From Choricystis sp. odSpoLacu1 (taxonomy: Eukaryota; Chlorophyta; Trebouxiophyceae): a stretch of 64,000 bases of DNA. Shown piece after piece: positions 42,776 to 53,165 of this stretch. Location of the stretch: positions 744,001 through 808,000 of the forward strand of contig OY253654.1 of assembly GCA_958009055.1 (NCBI GenBank), given 5' to 3'. The translations under genes were made by a program, and so were the position numbers. The notes under the pieces were generated by a model. The model worked only from the letters and a program-made list of their open reading frames with translations. It was not told where the DNA came from and did no database searches. Within the stretch, counting starts at the first letter, position 1, and each line of letters opens with the position of its first letter.

Positions 42776-43918
42776 CTACCCCAGCACCGCCGCCACCTTT
42801 GCACACGCCGCCTCCTCCTCCGCGTCACCACCCGCCGCGCGCGCGGCCGCGAGCGCGCTCCTCACCCGCCCATCCCCCGCCACCGCCCCCCGGCACGTGC
42901 CCGCCAGGGACGCGATGGCGTCCGCGCCCGCGACGCGATCCTCGGAGGAGGAGGAGGACAGCGCGTCAACAGCGGCGTCTAACAGGCCGGCAGCCAGCAG
43001 CGACGCGGCCCCCCCCGGTCGGCCCCTCCTCCCCCGCCACGTACGCCGCCAGGCGCAGCGCTCGCCGGGTGAGGGGTGGGGGGCCGTTCTTCGCGGCTGC
43101 TGTCAGCACGGGGGCGCCGCCGGTGGCCAGGAAGGCCTGGCCTCCCTTCGCCGAGTGGCGCGTGAGCGCGGAAACAGCAAGCAGCGCTTTGGCAGCCAAC
43201 CCAGGCGGCGCGGCCGGCCTTTTCGCGTCCAGCACGCACAGCAGCTCCGGCATGGCGCCCCGCTCCAAGTAAAAATCTTGGACGGGCGGGTTGGAGGCGG
43301 CCGCGGTGGCGAGGACGCCGGCCGCGCCGGTTGCCACCGCGGCAGCGTCATCGCCTTGACGCCACCCGCCCACCAGCGTGAGCAGGGTGGGCAGCCCCCC
43401 GATCAGCGTCCAGTCGCGGGCGGCGTCCAGGTCGGCGACCAGTTCCTCCAGTTCGTCGAGGAGGGACAGCGTGACGGAGGGTGGAGGAGGGTCGGCAACA
43501 GCGGCGGCGGGGTCGCCCTCACTCTTACCCTCACCCCCGTCCAGCATCGTCTTGATCGCTTGCATGCGTTTGACGGTGTCCAGGGCGTAGTGCTCCATGG
43601 CCTCGGTCAGCCTGTGGAAGAGGGTGTGGTGGTGGGGAAGGTGGTGAGCTCAATGGAACGCGCCGGGTGCGTCGTGCGCATTCGCCCACACCCGCGCACC
43701 GGGCGTGCGCCCCGCCCGCCTGCCTGCAGGGCACGTTTGAGAATGATGCATACTGTGCACGACTATGGGTGGCAGACCACACGACCACACACACACATCA
43801 ACTCTCACCACTTCCTGTCCGCCTCGCTCATCGCGCTGGCCGCCGTCGGCCTCGTGCCGTCCTGGTGCTTCATGCTCCACCGGAAGAGGCCCGCCCATTC
43901 GAGCTGGGGGGCGGCCAT
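42776..43918 (-). CDS. FES1: Hsp70 nucleotide-exchange factor, Fes1/HspBP1 type (one-base frame break)
   Basis: Exons 43918-43809 and 43611-42776. Fes1/HspBP1 releases ADP from Hsp70 via armadillo repeats. N-terminal hallmark: EWAGLFRWSMKHQDGTRPT, then MSEADRKWLTEAMEHYALD across the intron, followed by ARM helices DELEELVADLDAARDWTLIG, GLPTLLTLVGG, AAGVLATAAASNPPVQ, LAAKALLAVSALTRHS. As written the frame runs into a non-coding-looking end at 42966. Dropping one G from the G8 run (43009-43016) gives ASLLAAGLLDAAVDAL and a continuous helical C-terminus to a stop at 42776, 314 aa, which fits the family length. I treat the break as a sequence error. Cytosolic. Divergent with the DUF506 gene. Confidence 0.82.
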
Positions 43919-44201
43919 TTGTGTGTTGTTGGTGCGTGTTTTGGCAGGGCGCGATTGAGAAACAAGAAGAACCAAGTTCGGTGTGGACGCAAAAAGAAAG
44001 GAGCCAGAAAACAAAACCAACACAAAAACGACACACGCGCATCCTCGGCTCCGCGGACACACAGCAAGACTTGAGCTTGTTTCCCCAAGCTCAGGCCACA
44101 CGCGCGCTTTTTCCAACTCCCAGGGGACACCCGGCCGCCGGGCGCAGGCCGGTGGTGCGTGTGACACGCCTGCAGGTGTGGAAAGAAAGAACCCACCGCC
44201 A
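43919..44201. promoter_or_regulatory. Divergent promoter, Fes1 / DUF506
   Basis: 283 bp between start codons. A-rich on the + strand in the middle (AAAACAAAACC, AAAAACGACAC). No heat-shock element (repeated nGAAn) that I would defend, though a GAACCAAGTTC-like short inverted repeat occurs near 43970. Confidence 0.4.
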
Positions 44202-45994
44202 ATGGCCCCCGCACCTTTGGCCGTGGCGTCGCTGGACGGCGCCCCCGGGCTGCGCTCCCTGGATGAAGACGTGAGTGGGGAGTATGGGTGGCTTGCTGCG
44301 CGTGTGTGTGCGAGGGGAGGAGGCGCAGGTGGCGGCAATGGGCGCCCACACGCCGCAGCCAAGCAGCAGGCGGCGTGCCGGGTGCGCACGCCAGCCCACT
44401 GGCCATCCAGGCCGCCGGCGCCAGACCGACGCCGCCATGCGGACCCAGAGCCCGCTTCGGTGGCGTGGTGGGGAGGAGGGGGGGGGCGGGGGGGCTGGCG
44501 GCGCCGCGACAGGGGGGGGGCGGCTCTCTGTTGAGCAGCTAAAGGGTTGGTGCTTGCGAGAGCGAGGCACGCACACGCATGCGCGAGCGTGTGGACTGAC
44601 CCACCCACCCTCCCCACCCCCAAACCACCCACCAGCTCTCCGGCCTCGCCGACTCCGCCTCCGGCGCCCTCTTCTCCATGGACCTGTCCCGCGATGCGGC
44701 CTCCGCCCCGTCCCGCCGCGCCGCGCGCCGCGCGCCGCCCGCCCCCCCGTCTGCAGACGCGGCGCGCGTCGCCACCCTCTGCGCCCCCTCCACCGACTTT
44801 GAAGCCGGCCTCCTCGCCACCGTGCGCGCCCTGGCCCCCGTGTTGCCGGGCGGGCGGGGTGGCGGGGCGCGGGCGCGGGCGGCAGCACTGGCCGACGCTC
44901 TGCGCGCTTCAGGCTACATCGTCGCCCTCCACGAGCGCGCCCCCTGCGCCAAGTGCGGCGGCTCTCACTCCGTCGTGGCGGGCGATGGCAAGGCGGCCGA
45001 CGAGGACCGCGCCCAACGCCCCGCCCCCGCGACGACTGCTGCCGTCGCGGCCGGCCGCGGCGGCGGCCGCGACGGCGCGGCGGGCGGCCGCGGCGCGGGT
45101 GGCGGCCGCCGCTGCCTCGAAAACCTGTCCCACACGTATGCCGTCGTCACCGGGTCGCTGGACACCGCGGTCGTCACCGAGATCGTGGTGGAGCCAGACC
45201 TGGTGCCCCACTTTGTCATTGCCCAACCCACCCCCCGCTACGCGGCCCTCCTGGCCGCCGCCCCCCCCGAGTTTGTGGGGCCGCCCACCCGCATGGCGGC
45301 CCTGGTGGACACCCTGGCGGGCGGCGCCGCCGCCGCGTTTGAGGAGCAGGGGCTGCCGCTGCCGCCGTGGCGGCGCGCCAAGAGCCTGCGCTCCAAGTGG
45401 GGCCTGCCCGACCCGCCGCCGGCGGCGGCGACCGCCGCGCCCCCCACCCGCCCTCCCCCATCCATATCGTCCCGGCCGCCGTCCGCGGCCGCCAAGCGCG
45501 ACGAACCCGCGTCGCGCGGCGGGCGCGTGCAGACGCCGGGCAAGCGCCTCGCGCTGTCTGCGGAGGCGGCGTCGCCGCCCCTGCCGTCGCTGCCGGCCCC
45601 GCTGGCGGCATACGCGTCGGCGGAAGGCGGGCGCGGCGGCAGCGACGACGACGCGGCCGCCGCGCCGACGACCCCCGCTGCGCCGACGCTCGCGCCGACG
45701 CCGCCGCCCGACGCGGCTGCCGCGGGCGACGCCGCCGCGCGCCGGGTGTCGCTGCTGGCGCGCGGCCTGTCCAGGCTGTCGCCCGCGTCGGACACGTCGC
45801 CACCTTCGGACAGCGAGGGCAAGGGCGTGGATGCGGCGGCGGTGGCAGTGGCGGCCACCGACGCGAACAACGCCGCTTCCCTGCTGGACGCGACCGCCGA
45901 CGCCGCGTTTGGCCCCGCCCTGCCCCTGCCGTCGCTGGGCAATGTGCTGGGGCTGGCCCCGGTCAAGAGTGTGCGGCCGCGCGGGCGGCGGTGA
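44202..45994 (+). CDS. DUF506 (PDDEXK-like) family protein
   Basis: Two exons (44202-44270, 44636-45994) give 475 aa. DUF506 is a plant-lineage family with a PD-(D/E)XK-like fold and unclear biochemistry. The family order is visible: LADALRASGYIVALHERAPC, a Gly/Arg-rich insert, SHTYAVVTGSLDTAVVTEIV, VEPDLVPHFVIAQPTPRYAA, LLAAAPPEFVGPPTRMAALV, and PLPPWRRAKSLRSKWG. The VEPDLVPHFVIAQPT segment corresponds to the DxxFRxxFEIAxPT motif of plants, with the Arg-Ser part changed. The C-terminal 170 residues are Pro/Ala-rich and absent from most plant relatives. The C8 run in AAPPEF reads in frame. Plant members respond to stress or calcium signals; that is family knowledge, not read here. Confidence 0.85.
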
Positions 45995-46829
45995 GAGAGG
46001 GAAGGAGGGGCGACGGCGCGCGAGGGTGGAGACCAGTCTCCCCCTCCCCGACGCCCCTCTCTCCTTTTTTTTACAATTGTCTTTTGATCATCTTTGCCTT
46101 GAACCCACACCCCCCTTTTTTCATCCATGCACGCTCTGCCTGTGCTCCAGGCGTGCTCCATTTGGGGGGTATTTACATACAAGTGCTTGAAGAGAGATTC
46201 ACCACCTTTTTCTGCAGTCCCGGCCTCCTCCCGTTTTTTGCCCGCCAAACATACCCCTCTTGTTCGTCCCGCCCAGAGCGGGGGCCTCCCCACACAACGA
46301 TTCAAACTCCCGGTTCCGACGCCCCCTCCACCTCTCTTCTGTGTTTCTTTGCACAGACGTTTTTTCCGCTGGTCCCCACTTTGCCCGTCGCCGTCCCCGT
46401 CCCAACCTGCCTCGGCTTTTCTGTGTCTGCACGCAGTGAGAGCAAGAGAGAGGGAAAGAGTATGATGATGAGAGAGAGCGAGTCTTTTTTTGTCCATCAC
46501 AAATCCAGAGGTTTGTAAAAATCCCAGTTGAATCTCGCCCCGATCCAACCAAAAAAGGCTCTCTCTCTCTCGGAAAAACAAGTGTTCAGTTAGAACAGTT
46601 AGAACGGTAGCAGCAGCCCTCTCTCTCTCTCTCTCCACAGGAAAGTGTTGTGTGTGTGTGTGTCGGAACAGAAAAAATGAAACAGGAAGACGCCCAACCA
46701 CACCATCACCCTTTGCCCGGCGGCGGCGGCCGCACCAACGGCGGCTACAGCCCCGCCCGCCGGCGCAGGCGCGTGATACTGGCCGCGTTCTCGGGGCCCA
46801 GTTCGGCGGCCAGCAGGCGGACCACACCA
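45995..46829. other. Intergenic region with AT-richer 3' flank
   Basis: About 835 nt. The first 600 nt are C/T-rich then A/T-rich, with repeated GAGAGAG/CTCTCT and GTGTGTG tracts; the last 130 nt is the first copy of a 124-bp tandem duplication. No recognisable gene. Confidence 0.5.
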
Positions 46830-46944
46830 TCACCCTTTGCCCGGCGGCGGCGGCCGCACCAACGGCGGCTCCAGCCCCGCCCGCCGGCGCAGGCGCGTGA
46901 TACTGGCCGCGTTCTCGGGGCCCAGTTCGGCGGCCAGCAGGCGG
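46697..46944. repeat. 124-bp direct tandem duplication
   Basis: 46697-46820 and 46821-46944 are identical except for A at 46747 against C at 46871. The second copy encodes the C-terminus and stop of the minus-strand hypothetical gene; the first lies just beyond its stop. Confidence 0.95.
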
Positions 46945-47300
46945 AGGTTGTGCAGGGTGAGTGGTTCGGGCGGGTGGGGGTTGCCTTTCAGGGTCCACGC
47001 GGGCACCAGGCCGAGACGAGATGGAGCCAGGCGGGCTGGAACCGTCCGCCCGTCGCCTTGAGGGTGGCCGTCGGGCGTGTGGGGGAGCGGCCCGGTGGCG
47101 AAACGAACACGCGTGCGTGCTGCTGGCGGCGGCGGCGGAGGCGCCACCGCCGCCGACGCGGGGGCCGCGACCTCCGCCTCCACCTCATCCACCAGCATGG
47201 GCAGGATGTCCAAGGATGCGCCCGCCGCCCAGTGAGGCGCCGAGGCGGCGGCCAGGGCCGCGGGGGAGGGGAACGCGAGGAGCGGGAATGGGGGGGGCAT
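46830..47300 (-). CDS. Hypothetical protein ending in a tandem duplication
   Basis: Open frame of 156 aa from ATG 47300 (MPPPFPLLAFPSPAALAAAS). It reads SLDILPMLVDEVEAEVAAP, a Pro run, then RLAPSRLGLVPAWTLKGNPH, LTLHNLRLLAAELGPENAAS and ITRLRRRAGLEPPLVRPPPP before the stop. The LTLHNLRLL...ITRLRRRAGL part is helical and coding-like. No family is recognised. The last 38 codons lie in the second copy of the 124-bp duplication. The frame stays open some 13 codons upstream without an ATG, so a 5' exon is possible. Confidence 0.4.
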   Translation of the reverse strand: MPPPFPLLAFPSPAALAAASAPHWAAGASLDILPMLVDEVEAEVAAPASAAVAPPPPPPAARTRVRFATGPLPHTPDGHPQGDGRTVPARLAPSRLGLVPAWTLKGNPHPPEPLTLHNLRLLAAELGPENAASITRLRRRAGLEPPLVRPPPPGKG

Positions 47301-47849
47301 GCTGCCGCGGCGGGCTGCCTCGGGCGCTTCGATGCGCACCGTGAGCGCCGCAGGCGGGCCTCACAGGTGCGGCGCTGTGGGGGGCGGGAGGGGCGGGGGG
47401 CGCGCGCGCGCCCCGGGAGAGGCCAGAGACACAAAGAAAGCGCCTGCCAAGGTGAGTGCGTCGACACCTCGCTCTTAACGGCACACACCCCGCGGCGCCA
47501 ATGTTATTCCTGTTAAAAAGGATGGAAAAATGGGCACCAGTGAGCAGAAAACCCTTTGGCATCATCGTCCCATTTTTACGCGTGGCGTATTATAACGCTG
47601 GAAAGGTGTTGTCGTGTGAGTGCTTCTCGCCTGCTTCTTTTTTACACGCGCGTGAGGAGGCTGTGTGGCGTGGGTTGCGCGCTACCCCGGATCAAAAAAA
47701 CAGGGGCGTGCGGCGCTGCGGTGGCGTGTGTGCATGTGTGTATGTGTGCGCGCGCTCTCTGGTGGCAAGGCAAAAAGAAAACAAGGCGCCTCCTCCCTCT
47801 CAGAGGGAGCGAGGGAGGAGAACGCCTCTCAAAGGAGGGAGGAGGCCTC
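47301..47849. other. Intergenic region
   Basis: About 550 nt between two genes on the minus strand: the 5' flank of the hypothetical gene and the 3' flank of the small membrane protein. It includes A/T-rich patches (47500-47600) and GTGTGTATGTGTG. No coding signal. Confidence 0.45.
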
Positions 47850-48221
47850 TCAAAACAGCTTCTTCTTCATCTTGGCCGCCCACAGGTCGGCCGCCGCCTT
47901 GGCGCCGCGCCCGGTCTCGCGCGCCGTGGCGGCCGCGTCTTTGCGCGCTCCCTTGAAGTGCGTGGCCGGCGCCTCCTCGTCCCGCCGCTTTTTGTCGGCC
48001 ACCGCAGTGACCGCCACCACGAGCGCGGTCGCGGTCACAATGATGGCCCACACGCCCCGGTTGACGCCGCCGGGGGCGGGGGCGGCCAGCCAGGCACGGG
48101 CCTTGTGAGCGAGGGTGGTGAGCGGGTTGTTGGTGCCGGCGCCCGACGCGGGCTGGGCACCGGGGCGGCGGGGGCGGGACCCAGAGGGAGAGAAGGGGGG
48201 CGAGTTGGCGGCGGACGACAT
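47850..48221 (-). CDS. Small single-pass membrane protein
   Basis: Single exon, 123 aa from ATG 48221 (MSSAANSPPFSPSGSRPRRP). A Ser/Pro-rich N-terminus, a short helix (NPLTTLAHKARAWLAAP), one membrane segment (GVWAIIVTATALVVAVTAVA) immediately followed by a KKRRDE stop-transfer, then a charged helical C-terminus ending in AADLWAAKMKKKLF. The architecture suggests a C-terminus in the cytosol. No family is recognised. It shares a 126-bp divergent promoter with PTPA. Confidence 0.6.
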   Translation of the reverse strand: MSSAANSPPFSPSGSRPRRPGAQPASGAGTNNPLTTLAHKARAWLAAPAPGGVNRGVWAIIVTATALVVAVTAVADKKRRDEEAPATHFKGARKDAAATARETGRGAKAAADLWAAKMKKKLF

Positions 48222-48347
48222 GAGAGGGCGGGTGGGTGGGTGGGTGCGACGGGGTGGGTGTCGACGGTGACCGTGCGAAGAAAAGCACAAAGCGAGGCGG
48301 GGAGTGGCTCGAGTGCCCAGTCTGCGCCGCGTTTTTTTCTTTTGCCA
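48222..48347. promoter_or_regulatory. Divergent promoter, small membrane protein / PTPA
   Basis: 126 bp between start codons, with GGGTGGGTGGGTG next to the minus-strand start and a T8 run close to the PTPA start. Confidence 0.5.
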
Positions 48348-49910
48348 ATGGGGAGCCCACCACCCCCACCCCCGCCGCCCGGCGGTCTGCCGCAAGCCCC
48401 CACGCGCGCCCCCTGGGCAGACGGTGAGAGAGCTGGCAAGTGCGGAGAGAGAGAGTAAAAAACGAAACCAAGCCGTGCGAGTCATTCCCGACGCCTCCCC
48501 CTTCCTCCAGCCTCTGCAGCCCCCACCCGCCAGTTGCCCCAACCCCCGACCCGCGCCCCCTGGGCGGATGGCGGCGGCGGTGGCGCCCCCTTCCGACCTC
48601 CCCCTCCTCCACCCACGTCCACCGCGGGCCCAGCCCCCCACATCGCGCCCACGCCGACCGGCGGCGACGACGACGCGCCACCCGCGTGGCCGCGCCTCGT
48701 GCCGTTTGACGCGGGCGCGTCCCCCGCGCGCAAGCACATCTTCAATGCCGACGATTTGGCGACGTGAGTTGTTGGTTGTTTTTTGGGTGGAGGGCTCTCG
48801 CTCTCGACACACACCCCTCCCCTCCTCACCTCCCACCACACCACACACACTCACACTCAGCTTCCGGTCCTCCCCCACCTACACTGCCTACATCGCCTTC
48901 CTGCGCCTCCTCAACGACGCGGTGCGGGGGGTGCCGCTGTCGGCGCCCGCAACGGCGTCGCGCGGCGTGACGGCGTTAGTCGCCGCCCTTGACAACTTGA
49001 CCCTCCTCATTGACGCCGTCCCCCCCGCCGCCGCCGCTTTACGCTACGGCAACCCCGCCTTCCGCACGTGGCACGCGCAAGCGGTGGACCGGGCGCCCGG
49101 GCTGCTGCGCAGTGTGCTGCCGGAGGGCCGAGCCGCGGATGCCGACGTCCTGTCTCCCTACCTCACCGACGCCCTGGGCAACGCGTCCCGCGTCGACTAC
49201 GGCACCGGCCACGAGACCGCGTTTGTGGAGCTGCTGTTCTGCCTGGCGGCGGCGGGCGCGGTCGCCGAGGGCGACGCGCGCGCTCTGGTCACGCGCGCCT
49301 TCGCCTCGTACGCGCGCCTCACCCGCCGCCTGCAGACGACCTACTGGCTCGAGCCCGCGGGATCGCACGGCGTGTGGGGGCTGGACGACTACGTGTTTTT
49401 GCCTTTTTATTGGGGGGCGGCGCAGCTGGAGGGTGCGAGCGCCGCGGGCGCGGGCGCGCCGCGGCCGGGAGGGATTCGGGACGATCGAGCCCTGGCCGAG
49501 TGGGGAGACGAGTACATGTACCTGGATGCTGTGCGGTTTGTGCGGCAGGTGAGGGAGAGTGGGAGAGTGTGTGGGTGGTGGGGAAGGGAGAACGAAACGA
49601 CGGCGCACACACACGCAACCACCCCCCTCCCACCTTCTTCCTCCCACTCGCCAGGTCAAGAAAGGCCCCCTCAGTGAGACGTCGCCCATGCTGTGCGACA
49701 TCGCAGCCGTGCCGAAGTGGGCCAAGGTGTGTGTAATGTGTGGTGTGGGAGAAGAAAAGTCGAGTCGCGTTTTTCCTCTCACCCCACTTTCCCCTCCCCC
49801 CCTTCCAGATCAACGCCGGCATGCTCAAAATGTACCAAGTCGAGGTCATGGGCAAGGTGCCCATCATGCAGCACACCCTGTTTTGTTACCTGTTTCCGTT
49901 TGGGCGGTGA
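48348..49910 (+). CDS. PTPA: Serine/threonine phosphatase 2A activator (PTPA)
   Basis: Five exons (48348-48423, 48511-48763, 48861-49548, 49655-49726, 49809-49910) join to 396 aa. PTPA is a prolyl isomerase-like chaperone that loads catalytic metal into PP2A. The first two exons encode a Pro-rich leader containing two near-copies of a PPTRAPWADG-like segment. The core shows the family order: Y-T-A-Y-I-A-F-L-R-L-L-N, TALVAALDNLTLLID, RVDYGTGHETAFVELLFCL, LQTTYWLEPAGSHGVWGLDD, YVFLPFYWGAAQLEG, YMYLDAVRFVRQVKKGPLSE, TSPMLCDIAAVPKWAKINAG, MLKMYQVEVMGKVPIMQH. All splice phases fit. Complete and typical except for the leader. Confidence 0.95.
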
Positions 49911-49954
49911 AAAGTTTTGTTCTTCTGCAAGTGTTTTTTCTGTCGAGTGTTTTT

Positions 49955-49959
49955 TTACA
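49955..49959 (-). promoter_or_regulatory. Candidate poly(A) signal TGTAA (second OTU gene)
   Basis: TTACA on +, TGTAA on minus, 31 nt after the OTU stop codon, in the 79-bp gap between convergent stops. Confidence 0.35.
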
Positions 49960-49989
49960 CACGCAATTCTCCCTCTCTCTCCATCCATT

Positions 49990-50694
49990 CTACTCCTTCA
50001 CCACCAGCAAGTCATAGTGCACCCGTCCCTCATACAGCACGCACACCGGGGCGGTGTCCGGGTGGTCGTCAGTGCCGTATTCAGATATCTTTTTGATGAT
50101 GCCACCTGAACCGCGCCACCACCGCGCAAACGGGTTGCCGCTGTCGCCATCCTCGTCTTCCTCCTCGTCGTCGCCATGGCCAGAGGCAGAGGCAGCAGCA
50201 GTCTCGCTGCCAACAATGCCACTCCGCCGGCCGTCACCACGTCGGTAGACACACACAGGCCGCCGCAACACCGCCGGCGCGGCAGCCAGCTCGATCTCCC
50301 CGCCACACGCCCCCTCCACCGCCATGGCCAGCAGGTAGACGCGGGCGGGGGCGGTCATGTAGGGCTCGAACTCGTCCACGTGGGCCTCGATGTGGGAGCA
50401 GATGGCGCGGCGCAGGCGAAACCCTTCGCGGCGCAGCGTGTCGGGGGGCAGGCGGCCGCGGCCCTCCAGGTAGGCTGACCCCTGGGCCAGGGCGCGGAAG
50501 AGGCAGGAACCGTCGCCCGCGATGCGCTCTATGTCGAAGGATGGGGCGGAGGCGGGCAGGGAGGCAGGGAGGGTGGGGAGGCGGTGGGGAGGGGAGGGAG
50601 GCGTGGCGTGGCGCGGCAGCGGCGGCCTGCGCCTCGCGACGGTGGCTCGCGCCGCCGCCAGGGCGCGCAGCGGGGAGCGCGTGCTGGAGCGCAT
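49990..50694 (-). CDS. OTU-domain cysteine protease, possibly organelle-targeted
   Basis: Single exon, 234 aa. The N-terminus MRSSTRSPLRALAAARATVA is basic and acid-free, like a presequence. OTU elements: IERIAGDGSCLFRALAQGSA with the Asp and nucleophile Cys of the DGxC motif, RLRRAICSHIEAHVDEFEPY, LAMAVEGACGGEIELAAAPA, RPVCVYRRGD, and GRVHYDLLVV with the catalytic His. The acidic loop (DDEEEDEDGDSGN) sits just before the last strands. OTU proteases cleave ubiquitin; an organelle location would be unusual since ubiquitin is not there, so either the N-terminus is not a presequence or the substrate differs. The stop lies 79 bp from the PTPA stop. Confidence 0.85.
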   Translation of the reverse strand: MRSSTRSPLRALAAARATVARRRPPLPRHATPPSPPHRLPTLPASLPASAPSFDIERIAGDGSCLFRALAQGSAYLEGRGRLPPDTLRREGFRLRRAICSHIEAHVDEFEPYMTAPARVYLLAMAVEGACGGEIELAAAPAVLRRPVCVYRRGDGRRSGIVGSETAAASASGHGDDEEEDEDGDSGNPFARWWRGSGGIIKKISEYGTDDHPDTAPVCVLYEGRVHYDLLVVKE

Positions 50695-50892
50695 GCGTGT
50701 GGGGTAAGGGAATGCGAGACACACACAACAAGAAGAGACAGCGTTGTGCGAGAGCGTCGCACAACTTGGAAGAGAGAGCAGAGACCGTCTCGGCGCTTCG
50801 ACGCGGTACACCGCGTGCAATCCCTCCGCCCCTCCTCCCGAAAACTCCTCTCCAAAACGGCGCCCGCCCCACGCCTCCCCTGTGACGGCGCC
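50695..50892. promoter_or_regulatory. Divergent promoter, OTU / bZIP
   Basis: 198 bp between start codons, AGAGAGCAGAGA-rich in the middle. No clear TATA box. Confidence 0.5.
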
Positions 50893-53165
50893 ATGGCGCG
50901 GCCGCCCGACTCCGACGCGGCCGCGTGGCGGGCAACCTTCCCCGACGCGCCGCCCGACCTGCTGGCCGACGCGGGGTGGTCCCTGGAGCGCGTCAACCAG
51001 CTGGGTGAGTCCGGATTCCTGGGACAGGAGGCGCGCACGCTTTCCACTGCGCTTTGCATGGGGCGGCGGGGCGGGGAGGCCCCTAACCGCCACCGCCGCC
51101 GCCTCTGCACCGCCAAAAAAAAACTCGTCGGCCGTTTTTTTCGGTGCGATTTGTCGTCCTCGCGCGCACTTCACCGCGCCCCCGATGTCGACGCGCCGAC
51201 ACCCGCACGCGTGTCATCATGCGCACCGTGTGCGGACCCTGGGGGCGTGAAGGCGTGGTGGGCGCCAACCGCCACGCGCGCGCGCGGGGTCGGCGTGGCG
51301 CCCTCTTCGACCCGAACGAAAAAGCATGCGAAAATCGCGCGGCGCACACGCTCCCCGCCCCCACCCGCCTCCGGACGCGCCTCGACCGCCCACAGACGGA
51401 CGCGGGGCAGTGTGTATGCGACAGTGGGGGACGGGTGGCGGTGTGAATGCGGTGTTCTTGGGCAGCTGGGGCGGGAGGAGGGATTGAGAGGGTGAGGCGG
51501 ACGCACACGTGAGCTGGCCCCGTTGCGTCGCGGTCCTCCCTCAGCACGCTGCCTCTCCCCCCCCAACGACGGGCACACGACACACGCAGCACGCTCACAC
51601 ACACTCTCTCACACACACACACACACAGGCTGGAACACCGCCCTGCTGACCGCGACCGATGGCCAACCCTCCACCGCGGCCGACCGCGCGGCGCCCGTCG
51701 ACTGGCGCTCCCTGCTGCGCTCCGGCGAGCTGGAGCGGCTGGGCGTGGACCCCGCCCTGCTGGTGGCGGCGGACGATGTGGCAGGCCTGCCCCCGGGCGG
51801 CGGCGGGCGGCGGCCAGCGCCCAAGCGGTCTCGTGGCGGCGCCGCCGCTGCCGCACCCGTCCCTCCACCCCTCGCCACCGCGATCATCGGCGCCACCGTC
51901 GGCGTCCCCGGCCCTGGGTCCACCACAGGGTCGGATCCAGACGCGTTGGCAGACCTGGAACGCGCCGCCGACCGCGCCAAAGCCATTCAAACGAAAAACC
52001 GAGAAAACCAGAGGCGCCACCGCGAGCGCCAGCGGTCCAAGCTGGCGGCGGCAGAGGAGAGGGTGGCCGATTTGGAGACGGAACTAGGCGCTTCCCAACG
52101 CGCCAGAAGCTTCTCCACTTCGGCGCGCGTCGTGGCCGCCGAGCGCGGCGGCGCGCCGCGCTCCGCCCTCGCCTCCCTCTCCTCCTCCCACGCCCGCCTG
52201 CGGGCCGCCCTGCGCGGCATCCCGCACGCGGACGCGCTCAAGAGCGTGGAGTCCATGCACTTGAGTGAGCTGGTGCAGGATCGGCGCATGCTGTGTGAGG
52301 CGGTCGCAGCGTTGGTTGACGATCCTGCCCACACTGATCCCTCCTCCCCCGCGGGTCAACGCCTCGGGACTCTCCTCTCTGCACGCCACGACACTGTGCG
52401 TGGTTTTTTTCATTCGGCGTTGAAACCGATGCACATGATGTTTGCTGCCTATGAGCGGCATGATAATGCCAGGTGAGTGGAGGGTGGGTGTGGGGTGTGT
52501 TTTTTGTGTGTCTTTGGTTTCAAAGCAACCACTGCTCACCTCCATCCCTCCCGACCCACCCACCAATCCACAGTGGCTGCATGGCCAACCTGGCCAAATG
52601 GTTCCACGTCATCCGCGCCATGGCCCTCTCCCCCTCCCAAGCTGACGCCCTTGTAGCAGCGCGCAACCGTTACCTCGCGACCCTCGACGCCGCCTCCCGC
52701 GACAGAGCCGACCTGAAAGCCAAGCTGGAAGCCACTGAACCGTGCCGCGACACGTTTGGGGCGCGGTCGCTGCGCCAGTTGACGGCGGCGTCCGCGGCTG
52801 AAGCCTTTGTCGCGCTGGTCGACCGCGAAGACAGGGCCGCCCTGGACATGGAGATCGCCGCCGTCGACGCCCTCACCCACGCTCAATACGCGGTCGCCTT
52901 CCTGGCCGCGGGTCCCTCCATGCCGGACTGGCTGTGCGTCGCCAACCTGCTCGCCAACGACCCCGCCCGCCCGTCTGCCTCGTTCGTGTGCGCCTCCTCG
53001 GGCGGCCGCCCTACCGCCGACCGCCCCGATCCGGACGGTCGGTCCGGATCACGCGCGACGGCGGGCTCGTTTGGGGGGCCTGACCCGAGCGTGGCGGACA
53101 AGGCGGCCGCCGACGCGGCGCGCGCCGACGCGGCGGCGGGCGGCGCCGCGGCGCGCGTGGTGTGA
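50893..53165 (+). CDS. bZIP transcription factor
   Basis: Three exons (50893-51004, 51629-52472, 52574-53165) give 515 aa. bZIP proteins bind DNA as dimers. The basic region KNRENQRRHRERQRSK has the N-x7-R signature, followed by a leucine/heptad helix (LAAAEERVADLETELGAS), which is short. The N-terminus resembles a small helical domain (WRATFPDAPPDLLADAGWSL). The long helical C-terminus (LSELVQDRRMLCEAVAALVD, FFHSALKPMHMMFAAYERHD, VIRAMALSPSQADALVAARN, LRQLTAASAAEAFVALVDRE) resembles the regulatory helices common in algal bZIPs, not DOG1 for certain. Intron 1 is 624 nt, the longest in the window and far above the local norm. The end is Ala/Asp-rich. The target genes are unknown. Confidence 0.82.

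Noticed and set aside
42776..43918. Calling Fes1, kelch-BTB, the lipase and others pseudogenes
   Set aside because: Apart from one base each, they are complete, with catalytic or signature residues kept and lengths matching their families after the single correction.
43919..44201. Heat-shock elements upstream of Fes1 and ClpB
   Set aside because: Only isolated GAA/TTC triplets occur; no set of three alternating units was found.
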